DNA of 64,000 bases from Scytonema hofmannii PCC 7110. GTDB taxonomy: Bacteria > Cyanobacteriota > Cyanobacteriia > Cyanobacteriales > Nostocaceae. The notes beneath the pieces were generated by a model, which had not been told where the DNA came from, searched no databases, and was given only the letters and a program-made list of their open reading frames with translations. Positions 17,075 to 25,761 of the stretch are shown here, one piece after another (positions within the stretch are counted from its first letter, which is position 1; each line of letters starts with the position of its first letter). A program made the position numbers and the translations under genes. The stretch spans positions 1-64,000 of the forward strand of contig NZ_KQ976355.1 in NCBI RefSeq assembly GCF_000346485.2. Direction: 5' to 3'.

Positions 17075-17091
17075 AATTTTGATGGATTAAT

Positions 17092-18711
17092 TTAGTTGAA
17101 ATTGCGTAATCGTGTAGTCCGCAAGGATTTTGTTTTTTCCACAGGAGGACTGGAAGCAGCTCTTGCAGTTTTGCTCCAATCTCGCATTCTTTCCACAGCG
17201 GCTGCATCCTGAATAGCAAGTGGGGTTATGCTTTCTCGGCAAAGCTCTAAATCCCTAAGGTTGATTTGTTGCGGTCGCTCTCGATCGAATGCTAGTAGCG
17301 CTGCCTCGCTTGCCAGTGTCTCTAGCTCTGCACCCGAAAACTTTTCAGTGTTGCTGGCGATCGCTTCGAGGTACTCCTCAGCAATTGTGATGCCAAATCT
17401 TTCTAGATGAATTCTGAGAATTTGCGCCCTTTCAGATTCAGTGGGCAAATCGACGAAGAAGTTTTCATCAAACCTTCCCTTGCGCTTAAGCTCGCTGGGT
17501 AGTGCTGATGGATCGTTACAGGTTGCTACAACGAATACTCCCGCCTTTGACTCCGACATGAATGTGAGGATATTCCCTAGAATGCGCTGGGACACTCCGG
17601 AGGTATCGCCAAGACCTGATAAAGCTTTTTCTATCTCATCTATCCATAAGACACACGGGGCGATGGCTTCAGCTGTTTTGAGTGCGCGGCGGACGTTACC
17701 CTCAGATTCCCCTACTAAAGAACCTAACATTGAAGCAATATCAAGCTGAAGTAGTGGAAGATTGAGGATGTTGGCGATGTTTTTCGCTACTATTGATTTA
17801 CCTGTCCCCGGTGGCCCTGCTAGTAGCACCCCTTTCGGTTGTGGTAGGTTGAGCGCTCGTGCTTCCTTTGTAAATAATCGTTGACGGCGCTGTAACCACT
17901 CGCGTAACAAATCGAGACCACCGAATGGAATAGTTGCAGGCTTGCCCAACTCAATGCCCATTTGGGAGAGTAGGCGAGTTTTGTACTTGACCGCTTTGGC
18001 AATAACACTACTATCAATTACGACACCTTTGTGGTTGAGGCATTCTTTAACCATTAACCTTAGGAAATCACTAATTTCCTCTAGTGTTAGTCCTAGTGCT
18101 GCTCGTGCCAAAGATTCTATTTCTTCAGCAGTCAGTTCGACTTTAAAGAGTATATTTTCTTCAGTGGCGCACTCTGATAGGAATCGTAGGTATGAGATTA
18201 TATGCTCCTGAATTTGGTCAATAGTTGGGAGTGGTACTTCAAAATAAGGAATTAGCCGAATTAGCGACTCGTGTAACGCGATATTCTGACCTAATAGTAC
18301 AATCCGCTTTTCAGTGGGTTTGAGTCGGTGGTAAAGATTTTTTACTCTTGTGAGTATTTCCCAGGATAACTGGGGCGAGTTTCCTACAAAGGGATGGACA
18401 TCTCCTAAAATAAATACGCCTACGCCATCGAAGTTGTTGATATAGTCAAATATGAATATTAATGGATCTGTGTGTGCTGGTCTTTTGTATTCAGGTATTG
18501 GTTTGAATACTAGCCCACCATCTCGTGCTATCAAGCATTGTTCTAAGCTAGAAACACCCAGATTCCAAAAAAATGTTGGACTATTTAGTTTTTCTTGTGC
18601 TTGAGTGCATAGTGATTGGATGATTGTGGCTTCCTCAGGTGCTAGGACTTCCAGCGCTACGATGGGTATTTGTGAGTCTAATGTGCTGAATATCTGATTT
18701 AAGAGGTTCAT
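17092..18711 (-). CDS. AAA family ATPase, Ycf46-like
   Basis: A 539-aa protein with a divergent N-terminal half (degenerate AAA-like, containing FIFDYINNFDGVGVFILGDVH) and a canonical AAA module from about residue 285: Walker A GPPGTGKS, Walker B VLWIDEIEKA, sensor-1 ATCND and arginine-finger region KRKGRFDE. The layout matches Ycf46-type ATPases of cyanobacteria and plastids. It is the last gene of a minus-strand cassette and its start overlaps the stop of the 83-aa gene (ATGA). Such ATPases probably remodel a partner, here plausibly the small proteins of the same cassette. A paralogue lies at 44220-45863. Confidence 0.88.
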   Translation of the reverse strand: MNLLNQIFSTLDSQIPIVALEVLAPEEATIIQSLCTQAQEKLNSPTFFWNLGVSSLEQCLIARDGGLVFKPIPEYKRPAHTDPLIFIFDYINNFDGVGVFILGDVHPFVGNSPQLSWEILTRVKNLYHRLKPTEKRIVLLGQNIALHESLIRLIPYFEVPLPTIDQIQEHIISYLRFLSECATEENILFKVELTAEEIESLARAALGLTLEEISDFLRLMVKECLNHKGVVIDSSVIAKAVKYKTRLLSQMGIELGKPATIPFGGLDLLREWLQRRQRLFTKEARALNLPQPKGVLLAGPPGTGKSIVAKNIANILNLPLLQLDIASMLGSLVGESEGNVRRALKTAEAIAPCVLWIDEIEKALSGLGDTSGVSQRILGNILTFMSESKAGVFVVATCNDPSALPSELKRKGRFDENFFVDLPTESERAQILRIHLERFGITIAEEYLEAIASNTEKFSGAELETLASEAALLAFDRERPQQINLRDLELCRESITPLAIQDAAAVERMRDWSKTARAASSPPVEKTKSLRTTRLRNFN

Positions 18712-18959
18712 TGTTCTTTGTACGGTGGTATAGGATAGATTTCGAGTTCATCATGAGTATTGGCGAGTTTCACGACGATTTCATGTGTTTCTGCATTGCT
18801 GTCAAAAACTTCTGTTTTTCCTTCTTTGTAAGCAATAGCGTTAATTAGAGCGCCAATTAGAGCGCATAAACCTTCGATGTTGCCTATAATCGTAGCTGGC
18901 TGGGCTTTTTGTTGCCCGTAAACACGCAGCATGGGATATTCTTTGGGTAATTCGTTCAT
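18708..18959 (-). CDS. Small protein of the AAA cassette
   Basis: An 83-aa protein with a mixed fold (ATIIGNIEGLCALIGALINAIAYKEG, then EIVVKLANTHDELEIYPIPP). The central Gly/Ala-rich hydrophobic helix is amphipathic and too short and polar to be a sure membrane segment. Its stop overlaps the AAA start by 4 bases, so the two are translationally coupled. It resembles the short immunity-like or adaptor proteins in NTP-dependent cassettes, but I do not recognise a family. Confidence 0.65.
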   Translation of the reverse strand: MNELPKEYPMLRVYGQQKAQPATIIGNIEGLCALIGALINAIAYKEGKTEVFDSNAETHEIVVKLANTHDELEIYPIPPYKEQ

Positions 18960-18999
18960 GCTTTTTGTAAGGGGGAAGGTATTCCCCCAATTGATTTAT

Positions 19000-19206
19000 T
19001 TACTGACGTAAGCGAGTTTGAGTAGATGAAGTAGTCCGAACTTGTTGTGTTTGCGCTTCAGCCTTAAAGTTGCGATTGTCCACAATTCCCAAAGCTTCTT
19101 CAAAAGGTTGCGTTGCTTCTATGCAAGATAGTCCCTCAAATCCTTCGGCTTCTACGTGAATTTCACCAGTTTCATTGTTGAAATGTATTAATATTGACCT
19201 TTCCAT
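19000..19206 (-). CDS. DUF2997 domain protein
   Basis: The 68-aa protein starts MERSILIHFNNETGEIHVEAEGFEG and continues with CIEATQPFEEALG, the pattern of DUF2997, a short family common in cyanobacteria and usually encoded beside DUF1257. Its ribosome-binding site AGGAG lies inside the stop region of the DUF1257 gene just upstream (3 bases between genes). The last 20 residues (Gln/Thr/Arg-rich) look disordered. No activity is known. Confidence 0.85.
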   Translation of the reverse strand: MERSILIHFNNETGEIHVEAEGFEGLSCIEATQPFEEALGIVDNRNFKAEAQTQQVRTTSSTQTRLRQ

Positions 19207-19209
19207 TAG

Positions 19210-19659
19210 TTATCTCCTAGCGTATTGTTTGACTTCCTGATGCCCACTGAAAGTTAAGCGTAGAGTTTGTCTTTGACCTTCAGTCGTTTCAGTAATAGTG
19301 CATTCGCCAAATTGTTCTCGTAGTTCGGCTGCTTTAGCTAAAACTACGCGTTTTCCATAGGTTTGCATTAACTGATGACTGAAGAAGTTTTCTCCGAGAC
19401 GTGGAATTGTTTCATATTCGTCGTGAATTATGTCATACACTCCAGAGCTTGAATTCCACCGGAATCCGATATCTGCACGGGCTTTGATTGTTTGTCCGCG
19501 AATTATGATTTCTGCACTTTGCCCCTGTGAATCACCGTAATAGCCAGTTAGTGGTTGTGGCTGCTCGTGAACTTCCGGTGATAACTTTAAGTCTTTCAGT
19601 GCTTCTATTAAGCACACACGGTTGGTGAGTTTAGTCGCGATCGTTGAAAAATGTGACAT
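19210..19659 (-). CDS. DUF1257 (Ycf35-like) protein
   Basis: The start MSHFSTIATKLTNRVCLIEALKDLKL, the YYGDSQGQSAEIIIRG segment, GFRWNSSSGVYDIIHDEYE and the AAELREQFG helix are characteristic of DUF1257, which includes plastid Ycf35. Full length at 149 residues. A clear AAGGAG precedes the ATG. Its function is unknown; cyanobacterial copies are often beside DUF2997 and an AAA ATPase, as here, and that is the basis for grouping them as one cassette. Confidence 0.88.
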   Translation of the reverse strand: MSHFSTIATKLTNRVCLIEALKDLKLSPEVHEQPQPLTGYYGDSQGQSAEIIIRGQTIKARADIGFRWNSSSGVYDIIHDEYETIPRLGENFFSHQLMQTYGKRVVLAKAAELREQFGECTITETTEGQRQTLRLTFSGHQEVKQYARR

Positions 19660-19737
19660 ATTTTCTCCTTATGAGATGTATGATATTGGCTCTTTGTGTA
19701 ATGCTGGTGAGTTAAATTATTTGCATTACACCCTTGG

Positions 19738-20802
19738 TTACCGGAATTTAAAGGATTTGACAGTGGCTTTTGTTAGCCCTATCTCGCTGTTGGCTAATTC
19801 CTGTAAATTTCGCTGTTCATCCAGAAGCTTAGTACGTATGTTTTCGATTTTTTGTTGAAGTTGCGATCTGCCAGTTTGGTTGAGGTTCTTAGACTCAATG
19901 TTTGGGTCATTTACGATTGAGTCCAAATTCTCCAGCATAGATTTTAGGCTACCTCCAGCTTCTGGTGACGCATTTGCCAACAAGACTTGTATTTTTTGGA
20001 AGTGTTTTTCCATCTTCTTTTTGAATTGGACTGGTTTCTTCCCAGGCTCCCAATCAGCTAACTCTTCAAGCAACTGTGCTGCTAATTGTTCACCCCCCGT
20101 AATAGCTGCTTCTTTCAACCGTTGTTCTAGATTCTGGTCGTACTGTTGGATGAATTGAGTGATTTGATTGAGGCATTCAGCTTGTTGCTGGTTGAGTTGT
20201 TCAGATAGTGCGGGAATAATTACAGGTCGTGCTATTATTACCTGTAAGAAATCTTCTAGCTCAGCCAGTGTGGGAAAAGCTTTGAGTAGATTGTCTCTAA
20301 CTTCTTCTTGCTTATCTGAAGATAATTCCCAAGTTTGGAGCGAGATGAAGTTTTGGATTCGCCGTTTGTAATCTTCTAAACCTTCTGTGTATTCTGTTTT
20401 CAATTGCGCTCGAAGGCTCGGGGCGATCGTATCCCGAATGTTGAGCAACTGACCCCAAACTAGGGGGGCGAGGTCGATGGGACAGACCCAATCCCCATTG
20501 TCGGGGGACATCCACTCTTGTACCGATGCAATTTCTTGCCGCAGTTTGTTTGCTGCTTCATCCAGAGCTTTAAATACTTTGATGCCTTTAAGTCCTACTT
20601 CAGACGACTTAACTTTGATTAAGTCCGAATTTTCTTCGTTGTCATCTGCCAACAGCACATCAGTCCACTTTGGAGCATTGCTTTTAGTGATTTTTTTAAG
20701 TTGAATCCTGAACCGTATTCGTGTTTTGTTAAGGTTTGAAAAGTTGTAACTTTCAACAATAGCGTCTTTTAGAAATTCGGTGGGATTTATTGTTTGTACC
20801 AT
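19738..20802 (-). CDS. Helical protein of the DUF1257 cassette
   Basis: The 354-aa protein begins with a beta-rich domain (residues 1-60) and then is almost all helical, with coiled-coil-like stretches (LSEQLNQQQAECLNQITQFI..., QLQQKIENIRTKLLDEQRNLQELAN). It has no known catalytic motif. It resembles, in shape only, the DUF3150-type helical partners of MoxR/AAA systems. It is the first gene of the cassette on the minus strand and lies 78 bases upstream of DUF1257, so a common promoter in the 20803-21200 spacer is likely. Confidence 0.65.
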   Translation of the reverse strand: MVQTINPTEFLKDAIVESYNFSNLNKTRIRFRIQLKKITKSNAPKWTDVLLADDNEENSDLIKVKSSEVGLKGIKVFKALDEAANKLRQEIASVQEWMSPDNGDWVCPIDLAPLVWGQLLNIRDTIAPSLRAQLKTEYTEGLEDYKRRIQNFISLQTWELSSDKQEEVRDNLLKAFPTLAELEDFLQVIIARPVIIPALSEQLNQQQAECLNQITQFIQQYDQNLEQRLKEAAITGGEQLAAQLLEELADWEPGKKPVQFKKKMEKHFQKIQVLLANASPEAGGSLKSMLENLDSIVNDPNIESKNLNQTGRSQLQQKIENIRTKLLDEQRNLQELANSEIGLTKATVKSFKFR

Positions 20803-21428
20803 AGTTACAGTCCCTTAATTTGGGCGAAAGACGATCGCTAGTTTTTTAGGCTGGGCGGTCGTCTTTAGTTTTTGGGCGTTCCGGTTAACGAAAGCGCTAT
20901 GAAAATGGCGTAGCCACTATTCGGGATCTATGGATTTGCTCTTTTATGGTCATAATAAAGATCTGTTGTTTATCTCTTATTGCCGCAATGAGGTAGTCAT
21001 ATTGGCAGTGTTATTTGTACATTAGGCAAATGGCGTTTGATCCAGGCAAGTTGCGATCCTATGCCCAACCCTTGCATGGGGACTAGTAACTGTTAGATAA
21101 TTTCTGCTCAAACCTGCTCATTGGTCATCGTTTTTGAGTATGGGTTGGCTATTGCCACCCGGTTCAGGTAAAGTTTTAATCCAGTCCCAAACAACCTCTA
21201 ACAATTGGTAGTTCATAATTCGTAATTCATTAATTTGGGGCTTGCATTCCAAATTAATGAATTACGAATTCTTGGTGACATATCTCCCCTCATTTTTCAA
21301 GGAATGGCCTCTACTTCTTGTCAAATCAATGTCAGTGAATTTCAGAATCTTTAAAGAATTTTCAGCGATTTTAGATATTTTTATGTTAGACTATTGGGGA
21401 TACTAAAGGTTCAACGAATCGGTCAAAT
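20803..21428. other. Non-coding spacer with one palindrome
   Basis: It separates the divergent cassette and TnpB-like genes. Apart from the 22-bp palindrome listed next and a GGCGGTCGTC-rich segment close to the cassette start, no gene is seen. It should hold the promoter of the minus-strand cassette and the left end of the TnpB element. Confidence 0.55.
21217..21270. repeat. Perfect 22-bp palindrome
   Basis: Arms at 21217-21238 and 21249-21270 are exact complements (left arm begins AATTCGTAATTCATT) around a 10-base loop. This AATTCGTAATT type of palindrome is a familiar dispersed repeat in Nostoc-like genomes. It lies 160 bases upstream of the TnpB-like gene and could alternatively be the structured left end of that element. 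Confidence 0.85.
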
Positions 21429-21440
21429 GTGGTGAAGCAA

Positions 21441-23048
21441 ATGCCTCAAATTTATCAAACTTATGTGACTCAGATTGATAATAATTTAACGAGTGAAACA
21501 CAGACGCTTGAGATGCTAGAGCAATTCTCTCCTGTAGCAGCAGAGATGTCTGCTATGGCATTGAATGGTCTTCAAAGTGATATGAAAAAGGAGAAATTAA
21601 ACTCCAATATTCAAAACACTTTTGGGGTCAACAAGCGACATGCCAATAGTGTGATTAATTTTGTGGCAGGTGAGTTAGAGTCAGCTCGTCAATGCTATAA
21701 AAGACATATTGATATACTAGATGCCAAAATCAAATTAGTTAAATCAGAGATTGAGCGATTGAACAAACGACTCAAGAATCACCGAGAGTATGCCCAAGCC
21801 TTAGAGAAGTGGAATTTAGCTATTAAGTATCCCCAAAACACTCAAGCCAGAAAGTCGAAGAAAGTACCATTACTAAAGAAAACGCCGGAGTTTGATAACG
21901 CTTGTCCCGTGAATGGCAAGCCGCACGGCAAGACTTACTTACAATTAGCTAAGCAATTGTTACATCAAAAAAAGCGTCAATTGCGGATGTATCTAGACCG
22001 CAGAGCTAAGGTCATCAAACGCGGCATCAAAGTGAATTTGGGTTCCTTGGGCAAGGTTCCATTTGTCGGAAGTACCAACGAAACTAACAGCAATCAAATA
22101 TGTCAGCTAACACCTGATATTATCCCAAGTCTAAAAATTCGGGTTCCTTATTTTTTAGAGTCTACATTTGGGGAATATTGTACCCTAAGACTTCATAAAA
22201 TCAATGAGCGGGGGTATAGCAATATAGTTACCGCTTGGGCCTTAAACAAGGCTCTCACCTATGTGTTTAGCAAAAATAAAAAAGGTAAGTGGGTTGTCGC
22301 TATCACTTGTTTAGTCAACTTTTCTATTACCAGTCATGACAAATCATGGGGCTGTATTGGCTTAGACATTAATCCTGGATCTATTGGTTGGTGTGCGACA
22401 AATCGTCACGGGAATCCTATAGCATGGGGGAAAGTTAATTTAGATTTGCATTCGTGCTCAACTGAGCAAACAGAAGCTCGATTAGCCTATGCCGTGACAG
22501 AAATCACAGCCAGAGCCTTAGCAACTAAAAAGCCAATTGTCATTGAGAAATTAGACTTCTGTGAGAAGAAGAAACAATTCAAACGTGGTCGCAAGTACAA
22601 TCGGATGCTATCTGGTTTTGCTTATGCCAAGTTCTTTGAATTGTTAAGAGCTAGATGCTTAAAACTAGGCATCAAAATTATCGAAGTGAGTCCCAAGTAT
22701 TCCAGCCAAATCGGCGTGGTCAAGTATATGCGTCGTTATGGCATGGGTAGTGATAGCGCCGCAGGGCTAGTTTTAGCTCGTCGTGGAATGGGAATTTACT
22801 ATGAGAAACTGCCAGCGAGATACGCCTGTCAGACTTCGGTTCGCCCCGAAGCTCGTCAGCACGTCTTTGCCCACTGGCAGCGATTCAATAAGTATTACTT
22901 GAAGGTAGCTTCTCGTAATACTTGGTTCGGTACACCTACTCTTACAGGGTCTGCGGGTGAAGGCTTGGCGAACACCGGAAATCTAGGGTTTCCAAAGCTT
23001 CGGCACAAGCACGAGAGTTCTTCTCTCCATCCGTCTGTGAAGGCGTGA
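21441..23048 (+). CDS. TnpB-like RuvC nuclease lacking the zinc finger
   Basis: The C-terminal half carries a split RuvC domain: D309 in IGLDINPGSIGW, E369 in IVIEKLDF and D438 in GSDSAAGLVLARRG. This is the arrangement of OrfB/TnpB and Cas12 nucleases. In ordinary TnpB a four-cysteine zinc ribbon lies between the second and third motifs; here that place reads KYSSQIGVVKYMRRYG, without cysteines. The N-terminal 270 residues are helical (coiled coil around HIDILDAKIKLVKSEIERLNKR), longer than in minimal TnpB. GTG 21429 is an alternative start. No TnpA gene is beside it, so the element is probably non-autonomous. The 3' end overlaps a short hairpin that could be the end of a guide-type RNA. Confidence 0.82.
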   Translation: MPQIYQTYVTQIDNNLTSETQTLEMLEQFSPVAAEMSAMALNGLQSDMKKEKLNSNIQNTFGVNKRHANSVINFVAGELESARQCYKRHIDILDAKIKLVKSEIERLNKRLKNHREYAQALEKWNLAIKYPQNTQARKSKKVPLLKKTPEFDNACPVNGKPHGKTYLQLAKQLLHQKKRQLRMYLDRRAKVIKRGIKVNLGSLGKVPFVGSTNETNSNQICQLTPDIIPSLKIRVPYFLESTFGEYCTLRLHKINERGYSNIVTAWALNKALTYVFSKNKKGKWVVAITCLVNFSITSHDKSWGCIGLDINPGSIGWCATNRHGNPIAWGKVNLDLHSCSTEQTEARLAYAVTEITARALATKKPIVIEKLDFCEKKKQFKRGRKYNRMLSGFAYAKFFELLRARCLKLGIKIIEVSPKYSSQIGVVKYMRRYGMGSDSAAGLVLARRGMGIYYEKLPARYACQTSVRPEARQHVFAHWQRFNKYYLKVASRNTWFGTPTLTGSAGEGLANTGNLGFPKLRHKHESSSLHPSVKA

Positions 23049-23053
23049 ACCCT

Positions 23054-23281
23054 TCAAGGTAGGAAAGATTGACCGCTATCTTTCCGGTTGAATAGATTTG
23101 CGAAACGAATGAGTAGATCTGAGTAGACTTTATCGAGCGGCGGCATGACTTCAGGGCGTGTAGATAAGGAGCACAACCAACTTGTAGGTTGATATTCAAG
23201 CATTTCCCAGATTGGGATTTTGCGATTTTCTATGGTGCAGTAGTCGCTGTTCCCAACTACTACGTAGAAACCTGCTTTCAT
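23054..23281 (-). CDS. Hypothetical small protein, perhaps truncated by the TnpB element
   Basis: The frame MKAGFYVVVGNSDYCTIENRKIPIWEML reads naturally, with RPEVMPPLDKVYSDLLIRFANLF as a helical end. The last residues (DSGQSFLP) fall at the probable end of the TnpB element, 5 bases from its stop codon, so the original C-terminus may be lost. I could not find the missing part on the other side of the element. No domain is recognised. Confidence 0.45.
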   Translation of the reverse strand: MKAGFYVVVGNSDYCTIENRKIPIWEMLEYQPTSWLCSLSTRPEVMPPLDKVYSDLLIRFANLFNRKDSGQSFLP

Positions 23282-23334
23282 ACGTGACTTTTATTACATA
23301 AACACTACGTCCATGCATTGCATACCATTGGATT

Positions 23335-23368
23335 AAAAAAAACTGCCGATAATCCGGCAGTTTTTTTT
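23335..23368. terminator. Strong bidirectional intrinsic terminator
   Basis: Eight A, CTGCCG, a 6-base loop, CGGCAG and eight T give a 14-bp stem with U tracts on both strands. It lies just downstream of the DUF192 gene on the minus strand, where it would end the long secretion operon. Confidence 0.9.
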
Positions 23369-23388
23369 GGTGACCGCGTTTTTAATGT

Positions 23389-23931
23389 TTACTGTGTTTG
23401 TGGCTGTACAAATTTGATGTTAACTTTGGAGCCTGACTTGAGGTTGAGATTGTTCGTTGTGGAAGCAGGAAGTTCTATCACTTTGTCAACTTCAGTTTGC
23501 GAACTGTAAATGGGACAGGGTTCTTTCCCACATGGCTTAACGTTCTTAATGATACTTTTGACGCTGCCATTACGGATGAACACGATGTCTATTGGAAAAT
23601 TCATGTTTTTCATCCAAACGTTAATCTGTTGGGGGTTTTGTGGAACAAACAGCATTCCGCGATTCATAGGTATTGCCTTACGGAATCTTAAGCCTTTTTC
23701 CAGCTCGTGAGGTTGTTTGGCGACTTCTAGCTCTATAGTTTGGTTGTTGGATGTGAGAGTAGCACTGATTGGAAGTTTTTGGGGATGGTGGAACAATGCA
23801 ATGTAAATCAGTGGTGAGGTAGCCGCCAGAAATCCTGCTATTGGTCCTACTATTTGTAGTGTACGTAGAAGAAATTTTCCAATATTATGTTGTTTTGTTG
23901 TGGAATGGTTTGTTGCTGTAGTCATGCTCAT
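23389..23931 (-). CDS. DUF192 family protein (paralogue 1), membrane-anchored
   Basis: Residues 1-20 are polar, followed by a hydrophobic segment of about 28 residues (FLLRTLQIVGPIAGFLAATSPLIYIALF), so the DUF192 domain is placed outside the cytoplasmic membrane. The domain is recognised by RGMLFVPQNPQQINVWMKNMNFPIDIVFI and KNVKPCGKEPCP. DUF192 proteins are small, mostly exported, and of unknown function. The gene is last in the secretion operon, 49 bases after the HoxX-like gene, and its product is closely similar in layout to the protein at 43589-44131. Confidence 0.88.
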   Translation of the reverse strand: MSMTTATNHSTTKQHNIGKFLLRTLQIVGPIAGFLAATSPLIYIALFHHPQKLPISATLTSNNQTIELEVAKQPHELEKGLRFRKAIPMNRGMLFVPQNPQQINVWMKNMNFPIDIVFIRNGSVKSIIKNVKPCGKEPCPIYSSQTEVDKVIELPASTTNNLNLKSGSKVNIKFVQPQTQ

Positions 23932-23979
23932 ACTGGATTTGAGTGATAAGGGAGTTTTTAGACTATTGAACGTGAAAGT

Positions 23980-25683
23980 TTAAGCGGCTATTAATACACA
24001 CTTTTGGGACGACTCTGAGCGGTGCTTGGCAAGATACAACGGTGTTTGTGATGGAGCGATTTTGTAAACAAAATTACGGCGAGCATCGTGATAAGCGGGG
24101 TCTCTTAAGTTAATCATGATTTTATTTAGTTCGTCAGTACGGTATCTTTCAAGAGGTTTGAAGAATTCGTCTTGAGCACGTTTTGCAATTTTGTAGCTGA
24201 GTTGTTCGTGGTAATCGTGACTGTTGCTAAGTTCGGATGCAATCAGTTCAATTTGGTGTGTGAAAGTGCTATGACTTTCTCCAAAGAAATCGTGGATCAG
24301 CCCAATTTTCTTAGCGCTGCGTGTCCCTATTGGCAGACAAGTTTCTGCCAGTTCAAATGCTTTTTGTGCTCCAACACGCCTGGGCAACAGATAAGTCCAA
24401 TATTCAGAGCCGTACAAGCCCATTTGCTTGTAGTGAGGGTTGAGGATGATACCACTGCGGCAATAGACTTTATCGGCAGCAAGTGCAAGCATAACACCAC
24501 CTGCTACAGCATTTTCATGCATAGCCGCAATAGTGAGATGTGTTTTTGTTGTGATAATTTCTCTTACAAGGTCGTTCATCGCATTGATGTTGTCCCAAGA
24601 TTGCATGATGGGATCGCTTGCCGCTTCAATTGTGTTAAAGTCAATGCCGTTAGACCAGAAATCTTGACCTCCCATCAGTACGATGACTTTTGTGTTTCTG
24701 TTACGAGCACAGACATAAGCAAGTCTGAGACGCTCGCATTGTTCGGTGCTCATCGCTCCATTGTAAAAGTCGAAATGCAAGTATCCCACACTGTCCTTCT
24801 CTTCGTACCAGATCTCTCTATAGGTTTTGCGATTGGAGGGAATTGTCAGGGGTACCTTAATTTCGGGGACTCCTTGCAGGTGATCTTTTAATACCAGTGT
24901 TGCTGGGAGCTTGAACGTAGCAATATTGCTCTTTTTCTTTAAGTGCGTTATCCAAATAGCTCCATCTGTCGTAGCTCGGCAGATAGCACCATTGCGAGTT
25001 GCAATGATTTGTCCCGGTTTTCCTTTGAAGCTGGTTTCTTCATGAGCGCCGTAGAGGTAGTATTGCTGTCCTTCTATTGTGTCCAGAACAACCTGTTCTC
25101 TGTCAGCTTCTCGGATTTTTTTCAGAATGCTTTTGGTAGACTCTAATTGCCATTTGATGGTACGAATGCTTTGCGTTGTGTACGGGCTTAGATAATCATT
25201 GGCATTACCTGAATTAGGGATTGGTACAAAAGAACTACCTTGGTATCGTTTTACTGTCTCTACTATTGTTTTTACGACTGCTTGTGTCACTTCAGCACTA
25301 TACTGGAAGCCTTCGCTGTACCTTCGTAGTTTGAGAGTACGTGTTGACCATACAGGACTTGTATCTATTGATGCAGATGCTTGTAGTGCAGTGACATTCC
25401 ATTCTTGTTTGTCAGAAGACGACTGCAATAGCGATGATGCTCTATTTCCTTTGATTCCAACATGAATAATGATGCACGTGTGTTTGCTCCAAATGCTTTT
25501 TGGTATCGCTGTTTTTAGCATTGGCGCAATAATTAAATAAGGCTGATACAGTTCGGTTGCTTCAATCATCACTCGGTCGTTTATAGCCAACTCAATCGAA
25601 ATGTCATGACCTCGCTCGACAAGTTCTACATAAGTTCGTTGAATCAAGCTATTGTATTCCGGTGCTATTATTAAGATTTTCAT
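23980..25683 (-). CDS. hoxX: HoxX-type hydrogenase maturation protein (formyltransferase-enoyl-CoA hydratase fusion)
   Basis: The 567-aa protein is a two-domain fusion. Residues 1-180 are a formyl-THF-transferase-like domain (IIIHVGIKGNRASSLLQ, VTALQASASIDTSPVW). From about 300 an enoyl-CoA hydratase/crotonase domain is clear: LHFDFYNGAMSTEQC, VLMGGQDFWSNGIDFNTIEAA, NAVAGGVMLALAADKV and NPHYKQMGLYGSEYWTYLLPRRVG. This combination and several near-identical motifs identify HoxX, which converts the formyl group of formyl-THF via formyl-CoA to CO, the active-site CO ligand of [NiFe] hydrogenases under air. The usual HPGI motif has H-V-G-I. No hydrogenase gene lies nearby; it sits inside a type IV secretion operon. 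Confidence 0.9.
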   Translation of the reverse strand: MKILIIAPEYNSLIQRTYVELVERGHDISIELAINDRVMIEATELYQPYLIIAPMLKTAIPKSIWSKHTCIIIHVGIKGNRASSLLQSSSDKQEWNVTALQASASIDTSPVWSTRTLKLRRYSEGFQYSAEVTQAVVKTIVETVKRYQGSSFVPIPNSGNANDYLSPYTTQSIRTIKWQLESTKSILKKIREADREQVVLDTIEGQQYYLYGAHEETSFKGKPGQIIATRNGAICRATTDGAIWITHLKKKSNIATFKLPATLVLKDHLQGVPEIKVPLTIPSNRKTYREIWYEEKDSVGYLHFDFYNGAMSTEQCERLRLAYVCARNRNTKVIVLMGGQDFWSNGIDFNTIEAASDPIMQSWDNINAMNDLVREIITTKTHLTIAAMHENAVAGGVMLALAADKVYCRSGIILNPHYKQMGLYGSEYWTYLLPRRVGAQKAFELAETCLPIGTRSAKKIGLIHDFFGESHSTFTHQIELIASELSNSHDYHEQLSYKIAKRAQDEFFKPLERYRTDELNKIMINLRDPAYHDARRNFVYKIAPSQTPLYLAKHRSESSQKCVLIAA

Positions 25684-25761
25684 ATGTGTTTGGATTCTGA
25701 GAGATTTGTGGTTGAAGAGTTGTCTGTATTTAACTGAGGAGACAATAAATGCAGGTTGCTT

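Noticed and set aside
22942-23199. Minus-strand ORF overlapping the end of the TnpB-like gene
   Set aside because: Shadow of the TnpB-like frame with no natural composition over the overlap.
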